A DNA stretch of 64,000 nucleotides. Source: Hydractinia symbiolongicarpus. Lineage: Eukaryota > Cnidaria > Hydrozoa > Anthoathecata > Hydractiniidae. Below the pieces are notes generated by a model, which did not search any database, had not been told where the DNA came from, and saw only the letters and a program-made list of their open reading frames with translations. This document shows positions 11,646-25,640 of the stretch, in pieces. Location of the stretch: the NCBI RefSeq assembly GCF_029227915.1, contig NC_079877.1:35243851-35307850 (forward strand), written 5' to 3'. Each line of letters opens with the position of its first letter. Within the stretch, counting starts at the first letter, position 1. The translations under genes were made by a program, and so were the position numbers.

Positions 11646-13925
11646 AAGTCTCATGCGTTTTAGTGGTGAAAAAATAATTTAAAAAATTGTTCGGGAAATG
11701 AGTTTACTCCCTGGGTACTTTCTTTGTATACTTTTGATTATACGGGCCGAGTCCGGGGTTTACGGGAAATGGCGGGTTTTAGTTTGCCGCCGATTAAACT
11801 TCTTTTATTCAGCGTCTCATCAAAAATGAAAATATTTTTGAAAACTACAAGTCTCATGCGTTTTAGTGGTGAAAAGATAATTTAAAAAATCGTTTTGGAA
11901 ATGAGTTTACTCACAGGGTACTTTCTTTGTATACATTCGACTATACGGGCCAAGCCCGGGATTTACGGGAAATCGCGGGTTTTCGTTTGCCGGCGATTAA
12001 ACCACTTTCATTAAGCGTCTCATCAAAAATGAAAATATTTCTGAAAACTACAAGTCTCATGCGCTTTAGTGATGAAAAAATAATTAAAAAAATCGTTTGG
12101 GAAATGAGTTTACTCCCTGGGTACTTTCTTTGTATACTTTTGACTATACGGGCCGAGTCCAGGATTTACGGGAAATCGCGGGTTTTCGTTTGCCGGCGAT
12201 TAAACTTCTTTTATTCAGCGTCTCATCAAAAATGAAAACATTTCTGAAAACTACAAGTCTCATGCGTTTTAGTGGTGAAAAAATAATTTAAAAAATCGTT
12301 CGGGAAATGAGTTTACTCCCTGGGTACTTTCTTTGTATACTTTTGATTATACGGGCCGAGTCCGGCGTTTACGGGAAATGGCGGGTTTTAGTTTGCCGGC
12401 GATTAAACTTCTTTTATTAAGCGTCTCATCAAAAATGAAAACATTTTTGAAAACTACAAGTCTCATGCGTTTTAGAGGTGAAAAGATAATTTAAAAAATC
12501 GTTTTGGAAATGAGTTTACTCACAGGGTACTTTCTTTGTATACATTCGACTGTACGGGCCAAGCCCGGGATTTACGGGAAATCGCGGGTTTTCGTTTGCT
12601 GGCGATTAAACCACTTTCATTAAGCGTCTCATCAAAAATGAAAATATTTCTGAAAACTACAAGTCTCATGCGCTTTAGTGGTGATAAAATAATTAAAAAT
12701 ATCGTTTGGGAAATGAGTTTACTCCCTTGGTACTTTCTTTGTATACTTTTGACTATACGGGCCGAGTCCGGGATTTACGGGAAATCGCGGGTTTTCGTTT
12801 GCCGGCGATTAAACTTCTTATATTCAGCGTCTCATCAAAAATGATAACATTTTTAAAAATTACAAGTCTCATGGGCTTTAGTGGTGAAATAATAATTTAC
12901 AAAATCGTTTGGGAAGTTAGTTTACTCCCTGGGTACTTTCTTTGTATACTTTTGACTATACGGGCCGAGTCCGGGATTTACGGGAAATCGCATGTTTTCG
13001 TTTGCCGGCGATTAAACTTCTTTTATTCAGCGTCTCATCAAAAATGAAAACATTTTTGAAAACTAAAAGTCTCATGCGTTTTAGTGGTGAAAAAATGAAT
13101 TAAAAAATCGTTCGGGAAATGAGTTTACTCCCTGGGTACTATCTTTGTATACTTTTGACTATACGGGCCAAGCCCGGGATTTACGGGAAATCGCGGGTTT
13201 TCGTTTGCCGGCGATTAAACTTCTTTTATTCAGCGTCTCATCAGAAATGAAAACATTTTTAAAAACTACAAGTCTAATGCGTTTTAGTGGTGAAAAAAAA
13301 AATTAAAAAATCGTTCGGGAAATGAGTTTACTCCCTGGGTACTTTCTTTGTATTCATTCAACTATACGGGCCAAACCCGGGATTTATGGGAAATCGCGGG
13401 ATTTCGTTTGCCGGCGATTAAACCTCTTTCATTAAGCGTCTCATCAAAAATGAAAACATTTCTGAAAACTACAAGTCTCATGCGTTTTAATTGTGAAAAA
13501 ATAATTAAAAAAATCGTTCGGGAAATGTGTTTACTCCCTGGGTACTTTCTTTGTATACTTTTGATTATACGGGCCGAGTCCGGGGTTTCCGGGAAATGGC
13601 GGGTTTTAGTTTGCCGGCGATTAAACTTCTTTAAGTCAGCGTCTCATCAAAAATGAAAACATTTTTGAAAACTACAAGTCTCATGCGTTTTAGTGGTGAA
13701 AAAATAATTTAAAAAATCGTTCGGGAAATGAGTTTACTCCCTGGGTACTTTCTTTGTATACTTTTGATTATACGGGCCGAGTCCGGGGTTTACGGGAAAT
13801 GGCGGGTTTTAGTTTGCCGGCGATTAAACTTCTTTTATTAAGCGTCTCATCAAAAATGAAAACATTTTTGAAAACTACAAGTCTGATGCGTTTTAGTGGT
13901 GAAAAGATAATTTAAAAAATCGTTT
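11646..13925 (+). repeat. Satellite transition block with a 7-mer unit
   Basis: CACAGGG-class monomers preceded by TCGTTTTGG start at about 11896, 12505 and 13926, so the second interval is 1,421 bp (7 units). New variants appear here: AAATATTTCTG, GCGCTTTAGTGGTGATAAAATAATT, CTTATATTCAG, ATGATAACATT and GGGAAGTTAG. They then dominate the next block. The open frames of about 110 codons seen here are by-products of the repeat. Confidence 0.8.
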
Positions 13926-16900
13926 TGGAAATGAGTTTACTCACAGGGTACTTTCTTTGTATACATTCGACTGTACGGGCCAAGCCCGGGATTTACGGGA
14001 AATCGCGGGTTTTCGTTTGCCGGCGATTAAACCACTTTCATTAAGCGTCTCATCAAAAATGAAAATATTTCTGAAAACTACAAGTCTCATGCGCTTTAGT
14101 GGAGATAAAATAATTAAAAAAATCGTTTGGGAAATGAGTTTACTCCCTTGGTACTTTCTTTGTATACTTTTGACTATACGGGCCGAGTCCGGGATTTACG
14201 GGAAATCGCGGGTTTTCGTTTGCCGGCGATTAAACTTCTTATATTCAGCGTCTCATCAAAAATGATAACATTTTTAAAAACTACAAGTCTCATGGGCTTT
14301 AGTGGTGAAATAATAATTTAAAAAATCGTTTGGGAAGTTAGTTTACTCCCTGGGTACTTTCTTTGTATACTTTTGACTATACGGGCCAAGCCCGGGATTT
14401 ACGGGAAATCGCGGGTTTTCGTTTGCCGGCGATTAAACTTCTTTTATTCAGCGTCTCATCAGAAATGAAAACATTTTTAAAAACTACAAGTCTCATGCGT
14501 TTTAGTGGTGAAAAAAAAATTAAAAAATCGTTCGGGAAATGAGTTTACTCCCTGGGTACTTTCTTTGTATTCATTCGACTATACGGGCCAAACCCGGGAT
14601 TTATGGGAAATCGCGGGATTTCGTTTGCCGGCGATTAAACCTCTTTCATTAAGCGTCTCATCAAAAATGAAAACATTTTTCAAAACTACAAGTCTCATGC
14701 GTTTTAGTGGTGAAAAAATAATTTAAAAAATTGTTCGGGAAATGAGTTTACTCCCTGGGTACTTTCTTTGTATACTTTTGATTATACGGGCCGAGTCCGG
14801 GGTTTACGGGAAATGGCGGGTTTTAGTTTGCCGCCGATTAAACTTCTTTTATTAAGCGTCTCATCAAAAATGAAAACATTTTTGAAAACTACAAGTCTCA
14901 TGCGTTTTAGTGGTGAAAAGATAATTTAAAAAATCGTTTTGGAAATGAGTTTACTCACAGGGTACTTTCTTTGTATACATTCGACTGTACGGGCCAAGCC
15001 CGGGATTTACGGGAAATCGCGGGTTTTCGTTTGCCGGCGATTAAACCACTTTCATTAAGCGTCTCATCAAAAATGAAAATATTTCTGAAAACTACAAGTC
15101 TCATGCGCTCTAGTGGTGATAAAATAATTAAAAAAATCGTTTGGGAAATGAGTTTACTCCCTTGGTACTTTCTTTGTATACTTTTGACTATACGGGCCGA
15201 GTCCGGGATTTACGGGAAATCGCGGGTTTTTGTTTGCCGGCGATTAAACTTCTTATATTCAGCGTCTCATCAAAAATGATAACATTTTTAAAAACTACAA
15301 GTCTCATGGGCTTTAGTGGTGAAATAATAATTTAAAAAATCGTTTGGGAAGTTAGTTTACTCCCTGGGTACTATCTTTGTATACTTTTGACTATACGGGC
15401 CAAGCCCGGGATTTACGGGAAATCGCGGGTTTTCGTTTGCCGGCGATTAAACTTCTTTTATTCAGCGTCTCATCAGAAATGAAAACATTTTTAAAAACTA
15501 CAAGTCTCATGCGTTTTAGTGGTGAAAAAAAAATTAAAAAATCGTTCGGGAAATGAGTTTACTCCCTGGGTACTTTCTTTGTATTCATTCGACTATACGG
15601 GCCAAACCCGGGATTTATGGGAAATCGCGGGATTTCGTTTGCCGGCGATTAAACCTCTTTCATTAAGCGTCTCATCAAAAATGAAAACATTTTTCAAAAC
15701 TACAAGTCTCATGCGTTTTAGTGGTGAAAAAATAATTTAAAAAATTGTTCGGGAAATGAGTTTACTCCCTGGGTACTTTCTTTGTATACTTTTGATTATA
15801 CGGGCCGAGTCCGGGGTTTACGGGAAATGGCGGGTTTTAGTTTGCCGCCGATTAAACTTCTTTTACTAAGCGTCTCATCAAAAATGAAAACATTTTTGAA
15901 AACTACAAGTCTCATGCGTTTTAGTGGTGAAAAGATAATTTAAAAAATCGTTTTGGAAATGAGTTTACTCACAGGGTACTTTCTTTGTATACATTCGACT
16001 GTACGGGCCAAGCCCGGGATTTACGGGAAATCGCGGGTTTTCGTTTGCCGGCGATTAAACCACTTTCATTAGGCGTCTCATCAAAAATGAAAATATTTCT
16101 GAAAACTACAAGTCTCATGCGCTTTAGTGGTGATAAAATAATTAAAAAAATCGTTTGGGAAATGAGTTTACTCCCTTGGTACTTTCTTTGTATACTTTTG
16201 ACTATACGGGCCGAGTCCGGGATTTACGGGAAATCGCGGGTTTTCGTTTGCCGGCGATTAAACTTCTTATATTCAGCGTCTCATCAAAAATGATAACATT
16301 TTTAAAAACTACAAGTCTCATGGGCTTTAGTGGTGAAATAATAATTTAAAAAATCGTTTGGGAAGTTAGTTTACTCCCTGGGTACTTTCTTTGTATACTT
16401 TTGACTATACGGGCCGAGTCCGGGATTTACGGGAAATCGCAGGTTTTCGTTTGCCGGCGATTAAACTTCTTTTATTCAGCGTCTCATCAAAAATGAAAAC
16501 ATTTTTGAAAACTAAAAGTCTCATGCGTTTTAGTGGTGAAAAAATGAATTAAAAAATCGTTCGGGAAATGAGTTTACTCCCTGGGTACTTTCTTTGTATT
16601 CATTCGACTATACGGGCCAAACCCGGGATTTATGGGAAATCGCGGGATTTCGTTTGCCGGCGATTAAACCTCTTTCATTAAGCGTCTCATCAAAAATGAA
16701 AACATTTTTCAAAACTACAAGTCTCATGCGTTTTAGTGGTGAAAAAATAATTTAAAAAATTGTTCGGGAAATGAGTTTACTCCCTGGGTACTTTCTTTGT
16801 ATACTTTTGATTATACGGGCCGAGTCCGGGGTTTACGGGAAATGGCGGGTTTTAGTTTGCCGCCGATTAAACTTCTTTTATTAAGCGTCTCATCAAAAAT

Positions 16901-18185
16901 GAAAACATTTTTGAAAACTACAAGTCTCATGCGTTTTAATGGTGAAAAGATAATTTAAAAAATCGTTTTGGAAATGAGTTTACTCACAGGGTACTTTCTT
17001 TGTATACATTCGACTGTACGGGCCAAGCCCGGGATTTACGGGAAATCGCGGGTTTTCGTTTGCCGGCGATTAAACCACTTTCATTAAGCGTCTCATCAAA
17101 AATGAAAATATTTCTGAAAACTACAAGTCTCATGCGCTTTAGTGGTGATAAAATAATTAAAAAAATCGTTTGGGAAATGAGTTTACTCCCTTGGTACTTT
17201 CTTTGTATACTTTTGACTATACGGGCCGAGTCCGGGATTTACGGGAAATCGCGGGTTTTCGTTTGCCGGCGATTAAACTTCTTATATTCAGCGTCTCATC
17301 AAAAATGATAACATTTTTAAAAACTACAAGTCTCATGGGCTTTAGTGGTGAAATAATAATTTAAAAAATCGTTTGGGAAGTTAGTTTACTCCCTGGGTAC
17401 TTTCTTTGTATACTTTTGACTATACGGGCCGAGTCCGGGATTTACGGGAAATCGCAGGTTTTCGTTTGCCGGCGATTAAACTTCTTTTATTCAGCGTCTC
17501 ATCAAAAATGAAAACATTTTTGAAAACTAAAAGTCTCATGCGTTTTAGTGGTGAAAAAATGAATTAAAAAATCGTTCGGGAAATGAGTTTACTCCCTGGG
17601 TACTATCTTTGTATACTTTTGACTATACGGGCCAAGCCCGGGATTTACGGGAAATCGCGGGTTTTCGTTTGCCGGCGATTAAACTTCTTTTATTCAGCGT
17701 CTCATCAGAAATGAAAACATTTTTAAAAACTACAAGTCTCATGCGTTTTAGTGGTGAAAAAAAAATTAAAAAATCGTTCGGGAAATGAGTTTACTCCCTG
17801 GGTACTTTCTTTGTATTCATTCGACTATACGGGCCAAACCCGGGATTTATGGGAAATCGCGGGATTTCGTTTGCCGGCGATTAAACCTCTTTCATTAAGC
17901 GTCTCATCAAAAATGAAAACATTTTTCAAAACTACAAGTCTCATGCGTTTTAGTGGTGAAAAAATAATTTAAAAAATTGTTCGGGAAATGAGTTTACTCC
18001 CTGGGTACTTTCTTTGTATACTTTTGATTATACGGGCCGAGTCCGGGGTTTACGGGAAATGGCGGGTTTTAGTTTGCCGCCGATTAAACTTCTTTTATTC
18101 AGCGTCTCATAAAAAATGAAAACATTTTTGAAAACTACAAGTCTCATGCGTTTTAGTGGTGAAAAGATAATTTAAAAAATCGTTT
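13926..18185 (+). repeat. 5-mer HOR block (1,014-bp units), last unit a 6-mer
   Basis: Unit starts, taken at the TCGTTTTGG/CACAGGG monomer, are 13926, 14940, 15954 and 16969, and the next equivalent is 18186. The steps are 1,014, 1,014, 1,015 and 1,217 bp. Each unit carries CATTCGACTGTACGGG, then the GATAAAATAATT monomer, then CCCTTGG with CTTATATTCAG and ATGATAACATT, then GGGAAGTTAG. The fourth unit has one extra monomer with ACTAAAAGTC and GAAAAAATGAATTAAAAAATCG. Confidence 0.85.
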
Positions 18186-19130
18186 TGGAAATGAGTTTAC
18201 TCACAGGGTACTTTCTTTGTATACATTCGACTATACAGGCCAAGCACGGGATTTACGGGAAATCGCGGGTTTTCGTTTGCCGGCGATTAAACCACTTTCA
18301 TTAAGCGTCTCATCAAAAATGAAAATATTTCTGAAAACTACAAGTCTCATGCGCTTTAGTGATGAAAAAATAATTAAAAAAATCGTTTGGGAAATGAGTT
18401 TACTCCCTGGGTACTTTCTTTGTATACTTTTGACTATACGGGCCGAGTCCGGGATTTACGGGAAATCGCGGGTTTTCGTTTGCCGGCGATTAAACTTCTT
18501 TTATTCAGCGTCTCATCAAAAATGAAAACATTTCTGAAAACTACAAGTCTTATGCGTTTAAGTGGTGAAAAAATAATTAAAAAAATCGTTCGGGAAATGT
18601 GTTTACTCCCTGGGTACTTTCTTTGTATACTTTTGATTATACGGGCCGAGTCCGGGGTTTACGGGAAATGGCGGGTTTTAGTTTGCCGGCGATTAAACTT
18701 CTTTCATTCAGCGTCTCATCAAAAATGAAAACATTTTTGAAAACTACAAGTCTCATGCGTTTTAGTGGTGAAAAAATAATTTAAAAAATCGTTCGGGAAA
18801 TGAGTTTACTCCCTGGGTACTTTCTTTGTATACTTTTGATTATACGGGCCGAGTCCGGGGTTTACGGGAAATGGCGGGTTTTAGTTTGCCGGCGATTAAA
18901 CTTCTTTTATTAAGCGTCTCATCAAAAATGAAAACATTTTTGAAAACTACAAGTCTCATGCATTTTAGTGGTGAAAAGATAATTTAAAAAATCGTTTTGG
19001 AAATGAGTTTACTCACAGGGTACTTTCTTTGTATAAATTCGACTGTACGGGCGAAGCCCGGGATTTACGGAAATCGCGGGTTTTCGTTTGCTGGCGATTA
19101 AACCACTTTCATTAAGCGTGTCATCAAAAA
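18186..19130 (+). repeat. Satellite block related to 21.0-21.6 kb
   Basis: The monomer at 18186 and its successors (GCGCTTTAGTGATGAAAAAATAATT; CTTATGCGTTTAAGTGG) recur from 21027, an offset of 2,841 bp (14 units less 1 bp). The part near 19,030-19,080 has private changes: TGTATAAATTCG, GGGCGAAGCCC and a lost G in TTACGGAAATCG. Confidence 0.75.
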
Positions 19131-19942
19131 TGAAAATATTTCTGAAAACTACAAGTCTCATGCGCTTTAGTGGTGATAAAATAATTAAAAAAATCGTTTG
19201 GGAAATGAGTTTACTCCCTTGGTACTTTCTTTGTATACTTTTGACTATACGGCCGAGTCCGGGATTTACGGGAAATCGCGGGTTTTCGTTTGCCGGCGAT
19301 TAAACTTCTTATATTCAGCGTCTCATCAAAAATGATAACATTTTTAAAAACTACAAGTCTCATGGGCTTTAGTGGTGAAATAATAATTTAAAAAATCGTT
19401 TGGGAAGTTAGTTTACTCCCTGGGTACTTTCTTTTGTATACTTTTGACTATACGGGCCGAGTCCGGGATTTACGGGAAATCGCACGTTCTCGTTTGCCGG
19501 CGATTAAACTTCTTTTATTCAGCGTCTCATCAAAAATGAAAACATTTTTGAAAACTAAAAGTCTCATGCGTTTTAGTGGTAAAAAAATGAATTAAAAAAT
19601 CGTTCGGGAAATGAGTTTACTCCCTGGGTACTATCTTTGTATACTTTTGACTATACGGGCCAAGCCCGGGATTTACGGGAAATCGCGGGTTTTCGTTTGC
19701 CGGCGATTAAACTTCTTTTATTCAGCGTCTCATCAGAAATGAAAACATTTTTAAAAACTACAAGTCTAATGCGTTTTAGTGGTGAAAAAAAAAATTAAAA
19801 AATCGTTCGGGAAATGAGTTTACTCCCTGGGTACGTTCTTTGTATTCATTCGACTATACGGGCCAAACCCGGGATTTATGGGAAATCGCGGGATTTCGTT
19901 TGCCGGCGATTAAACCTCTTTCATTAAGCGTCTCATCAAAAA
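19131..19942 (+). repeat. 812-bp (4-monomer) duplication, copy 1
   Basis: This matches 19943-20754 at offset 812. Both copies contain the otherwise rare TCGCACGTTCTCG (19480 and 20292) and GGTAAAAAAATGAATTAAAA. Copy 1 has two compensating indels: a lost G in ATACGGCCGAG near 19250 and an extra T in CTTTTGTATAC near 19433. Confidence 0.85.
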
Positions 19943-20754
19943 TGAAAATATTTCTGAAAACTACAAGTCTCATGCGCTTTAGTGGTGATAAAATAATTAA
20001 AAAAATCGTTTGGGAAATGAGTTTACTCCCTTGGTACTTTCTTTGTATACTTTTGACTATACGGGCCGAGTCCGGGATTTACGGGAAATCGCGGGTTTTC
20101 GTTTGCCGGCGATTAAACTTCTTATATTCAGCGTCTCATCAAAAATGATAACATTTTTAAAAACTACAAGTCTCATGGGCTTTAGTGGTGAAATAATAAT
20201 TTAAAAAATCGTTTGGGAAGTTAGTTTACTCCCTGGGTACTTTCTTTGTATACTTTTGACTATACGGGCCGAGTCCGGGATTTACGGGAAATCGCACGTT
20301 CTCGTTTGCCGGCGATTAAACTTCTTTTATTCAGCGTCTCATCAAAAATGAAAACATTTTTGAAAACTAAAAGTCTCATGCGTTTTAGTGGTAAAAAAAT
20401 GAATTAAAAAATCGTTCGGGAAATGAGTTTACTCCCTGGGTACTATCTTTGTATACTTTTGACTATACGGGCCAAGCCCGGGATTTACGGGAAATCGCGG
20501 GTTTTCGTTTGCCGGCGATTAAACTTCTTTTATTCAGCGTCTCATCAGAAATGAAAACATTTTTAAAAACTACAAGCCTAATGCGTTTTAGTGGTGAAAA
20601 AAAAAATTAAAAAATCGTTCGGGAAATGAGTTTACTCCCTGGGTACTTTCTTTGTATTCATTCGACTATACGGGCCAAACCCGGGATTTATGGGAAATCG
20701 CGGGATTTCGTTTGCCGGCGATTAAACCTCTTTCATTAAGCGTCTCATCAAAAA
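19943..20754 (+). repeat. 812-bp (4-monomer) duplication, copy 2
   Basis: This is the tandem second copy of the preceding 4-mer. It ends where the AAATATTTCTG variant gives way to AAACATTTTTCAAAAC just after 20760. The join between copies falls inside a monomer: CCTCTTTCATTAAGCG upstream continues directly into the AAATATTTCTG class. Confidence 0.85.
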
Positions 20755-23408
20755 TGAAAACATTTTTCAAAACTACAAGTCTCATGCATTTTAGTGGTGA
20801 AAAAATAATTTAAAAAATTGTTCGGGAAATGAGTTTACTCCCTGGGTACTTTCTTTGTATACTTTTGATTATACGGGCCGAGTCCGGGGTTTACGGGAAA
20901 TGGCGGGTTTTAGTTTGCCACCGATTAAACTTCTTTTATTCAGCGTCTCATCAAAAATGAAAACATTTTTGAAAACTACAAGTCTCATGCGTTTTAGTGG
21001 TGAAAAGATAATTTAAAAAATCGTTTTGGAAATGAGTTTACTCACAGGGTACTTTCTTTGTATACATTCGACTATACGGGCCAAGCCCGGGATTTACGGG
21101 AAATCGCGGGTTTTCGTTTGCCGGCGATTAAACCACTTTCATTAAGCGTCTCATCAAAAATGAAAATATTTCTGAAAACTACAAGTCTCATGCGCTTTAG
21201 TGATGAAAAAATAATTAAAAAAATCGTTTGGGAAATGAGTTTACTCCCTGGGTACTTTTTTGTATACTTTTGACTATACGGGCCGAGTCCGGGATTTACG
21301 GGAAATCGCGGGTTTTCGTTTGCCGGCGATTAAACTTCTTTTATTCAGCGTCTCATCAAAAATGAAAACATTTCTGAAAACTACAAGTCTTATGCGTTTA
21401 AGTGGTGAAAAAATAATTAAAAAAATCGTTCGGGAAATGAGTTTACTCCCTGGGTACTTTCTTTGTATACTTTTGATTATACGGGCCGAGTCCGGGGTTT
21501 ACGGGAAATGGCGGGTTTTAATTTGCCGGCGATTAAACTTCTTTTATTCAGCGTCTCATCAAAAATGAAAACATTTTTGAAAACTACAAGTCTCATGCGT
21601 TTTATTGGTGAAAAAATAATTTAAAAAATCGTTCGGGAAATGAGTTTACTCCCTGGGTACTTTCTTTGTATACTTTTGATTATACGGGCCGAGTCCGGGG
21701 TTTACGGGAAATGGCGGGTTTTAGTTTGCCGGCGATTAAACTTCTTTTATTCAGCGTCTTATCAAAAATGAAAACATTTTTAAAAACTACAAGTCTCATG
21801 CGTTTTAGTGGTGAAAAGATAATTTAAAAAATCGTTTTGGAAATGAATTTACTCACAGGGTACTTTCTTTGTATACTTTTGACTATACGGGCCGAGTCCG
21901 GGATTTACGGGAAATCGCAGGTTTTCGTTTGCCGGCGATTAAACTTCTTTTATTTAGCGTCTCATCAAAAATGAAAACATTTTTCAAAACTACAAGTCTC
22001 ATGCGTTTTAGTGGTGAAAAAATAATTTAAAAATTCGTTCGGAAAATGAGTTTACTCACTGGGTACTTTCCTTGTATACTTTTGACTATCCGGGCCGAGT
22101 CCGGGATTTACGGGAATCTGCGGGTTTTCGTTTGCCGGCGATTAAACTTCTTTCATTCAGCGTCTCATCAAAAATAAAAAAACATTTTGGAAACCTACAA
22201 GTCTCATGCGTTTTAGCGGTAATAAAATAATTTAAAACATCGTTCGGGAAATGAGTTTACTCCCTGGGTACTTTCTTTGTATACTTTTGATTATACGGGC
22301 CGAGTCCAGGGTTTACGGGAAATGGCGGGTTTTAGTTTGCCGGCGATTAAACTTCTTTTATTCAGCGTCTTGTCAAAAATGAAAACATTTTTAAAAACTA
22401 CAAGTCTCATGCGTCTTAGTGGTGAAAAGATAATTTAAAAAATCGTTTTGGAAATGAGTTTACTCACAGGGTACTTTCTTTGTATACTTTTGACTATACG
22501 GGCCGAGTCCGGGATTTACGGGAAATCGCAGGTTTTCGTTTGCCGGCGATTAAACTTCTTTTATTCAGCGTCTCATCAAAAATGAAAACATTTTTGAAAA
22601 CTACAAGTCTCATGCGTTTTAGTGGTGAAAAAATAATTTAAAAATTCGTTCGAGAAATGAGTTTACTCACTGGGTACTTTCCTTGTATACTTTTGACTAT
22701 CCGGGCCGAGTCCGGGATTTACGGGAAATCGCGGGTTTTCGTTTGCCGGCGATTAAACTTCTTTCATTCAGCGTCTCATCAAAAATGAAAACATTTTTGA
22801 AAACTACAAGTTTCATGCGTTTTAGTGGTGAAAAAATAATTTAAAATATCGTTCGGGAAATGAGTTTACTCCCTGGGTACTTTCTTTGTATACTTTTGAT
22901 TATACGGGCCGAGTCCGGGGTTTACGGGAAATGGCGGGTTTTAGTTTGCCGGCGATTAAACTTCTTTTATTCAGCGTCTCATCAAAAATGAAAACATTTT
23001 TGAAAAGTACAAGTCTCATGCGTTTTAGTGGTGAAAAGATAATTTAAAAAATCGTTTTGGAAATGAGTTTACTCACAGGGTACTTTCTTTGTATACGTTC
23101 GACTATACGGGCCGAGTCTGGGATTTACGGGAAATCGCAGGTTTTCGTTTGCCGGCGATTAAACTTCTTTTATTCAGCGTCTCATCAAAAATGAAAACAT
23201 TTTTGAAAACTACAAGTCTCATGGGTTTTAGTGGTGAAAAAATAATTTAAAAATTCGTTCGGGAAATGAGTTTACTCACTGGGTACCTTCTTTGTATACT
23301 TTTGATTATATGGGTCGAGTTCGGGGTTTACGGGAAATGGCGGGTTTTAGTTTGCCGGCGATTAAACTTCTTTTATTCAGCGTCTTATCAAAAATGAAAA
23401 CATTTTTA
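20755..23408 (+). repeat. Mixed satellite block
   Basis: The 203-bp units continue. The monomer around 22,080-22,230 is unusually mutated, with GGGAATCTGCGGG, AAAATAAAAAAACATTTTGGAAACC and AGCGGTAATAAAATAA. A five-unit spacing (about 22446 to 23461) links the CACAGGG/CTTTTGAC units. Nothing other than satellite is visible. Confidence 0.82.
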
Positions 23409-25640
23409 AAAACTACAAGTCTCATGCGTTTTAGTGGTGAAAAGATAATTTAAAAAATCGTTTTGGAAATGAGTTTACTCACAGGGTACTTTCTTTGTAT
23501 ACTTTTGACTATACGGGCCGAGTCCGGGATTTACGGGAAATCGCAGGTTTTCGTTTGCCGGCGATTAAACTTCTTTTATTCAGCGTCTCATCAAAAATGA
23601 AAACATTTTTGAAAACTACAAGTCTCATGCGTTTTAGTGGTGAAAAAATAATTTAAAAATTCGTTCGGGAAATGAGTTTACTCACTGGGTACTTTTCTTG
23701 TATACTTTTGACTATCCGGGCCGAGTCCGGGATTTACGGGAAATCGCGGGTTTTCGTTTGCCGGCGATTAAACTTCTTTCATTCAGCGTCTCATCAAAAA
23801 TGAAAACATTTTTGAAAACTACAAGTCTCATGCGTTTTAGTGGTGAAAAAATAATTTAAAATATCGTTCGGGAAATGAGTTTACTCCCTGGGTACTTTCT
23901 TTGTATACTTTTGATTATACGGGCCGAGTCCGGGGTTTACGGGAAATGGTGGGTTTTAGTTTGCCGGCGATTAAACTTCTTTTATTCAGCGTCTCATCAA
24001 AAATGAAAACATATTTGAAAGCTACAAGTCTCATGCGTTTTAGTGGTGAAAAGATAATTTAAAAAATCGTTTTGGAAATGAGTTTACTCACAGGGTACTT
24101 TCTTTGTATACGTTCGACTATACGGGCCAAGCCCGGGATTTACGGGAAATCGCGGGTTTTCGTTTGCCGGCGATTAAACCACTTTCATTAAGCGTCTCAT
24201 CAAAAATGAAAACATTTCTGAAAACTACAAGTCTCATGCGTTTTAGTGGTGAAAAAATAATTAAAAAAATCGTTTGGGAAATGTGTTTACTCCCTGGGTA
24301 CTTTCTTTGTATACTTTTGATTATACGGGCCGAGTCCGGGGTTTACGGGAAATGGCGGTTTTAGTTTGCCGGCGATTAAACTTCTTTCATTCAGCGTCTC
24401 ATCAAAAATGAAAACATTTTTGAAAACTACAAGTCTCATGCGTTTTAGTGGTGAAAAAATAATTTAAAAAATCGTTCGAGAAATGAGTTTACTCCCTGGG
24501 TACTTTCTTTGTATACTTTTGATTATACGGGCCGAGTCCGGGGTTTACGGGAAATGGCGGGTTTTAGTTTGCCGGCGATTAAACTTCTTTTATTCAGCGT
24601 CTCATCAAAAATGAAAACATTTTTGAAAACTACAAGTCTCATGTGTTTTAGTGGTGAAAAGATAATTTAAAAAATCGTTTTGGAAATGAGTTTACTCACA
24701 GGGTACTTTCTTTGTATACATTCGACTATACGGGCCAAGCCCGGGATTTACGGGAAATCGCGGGTTTTCGTTTGCCGGCGATTAAACCACTTTCATTAAG
24801 CGTCTCATCAAAAATGAAAATATTTCTGAAAACTACAAGTCTCATGCGCTTTAGTGGTGATAAAATAATTAAAAAAATCGTTTGGGAAATGAGTTTACTC
24901 CCTGGGTACTTTCTTTGTATACTTTTGACTATACAGGCCGAGTCCAGGATTTACGGGAAATCGCGGGTTCTCGTTTGCCGGCGATTAAACTTCTTTTACT
25001 CAGCGTCTCATCAAAAATGATAACATTTTTAAAAACTACAAGTCTCATGGGCTTTAGTAGTGAAATAATAATTTAAAAAATCGTTTGGAAAGTTAGTTTA
25101 CTCCCTGGGTACTTTCTTTGTATACTTTTGACTATACGGGCCGAGTCCGGGATTTACGGGAAATCGCAGGTTTTCGTTTGCCGGCGATTAAACTTCTTTT
25201 ATTCAGCGTCTCATCAAAAATGAAAACATTTTTGAAAACTAAAAGTCTTATGCGTTTTAGTGGTGAAAAAATGAATTAAAAAATCGTTCGGGAAATGTGT
25301 TTACTCCCTGGGTACTATCTTTGTATACTTTTGACTAAACGGGCCAAGCCCGGGATTTACGGGAAATCGCGGGTTTTCGTTTGCCGGCGATTAAACTTCT
25401 TTTATTCAGCGTCTCATCAAAAATGAAAACATTTTTGAAAACTACAAGTCTCATGCGTTTTAGTGGTGAAAAAATAATTTAAAAATTCGTTCGGGAAATG
25501 AGTTTACTCACTGGGTACTTTCCTTGTATACTTTTGACTATCCGGGCCGTGTCCGGGATTTACGGGAAATCGCGGGTTTTCGTTTGCCGGCGATTAAACT
25601 TCTTTCATACAGCGTCTCATCAAAAATGAAAACATTTTTG
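23409..25640 (+). repeat. 2,232-bp (11-monomer) duplication, copy 1
   Basis: This matches 25641-27872 at constant offset 2,232. Shared private variants include TTTTCTTGTATAC, AATGGTGGG, CATATTTGAAAGC, AATGGCGGTTTTAG with one lost G, ATACAGGCCGAGTCCAGG, ATACAGCGTC and GACTAAACGGG. The left boundary is set by TTTTTAAAAAC (23408) against TTTTTGAAAAC (25640). Confidence 0.92.
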
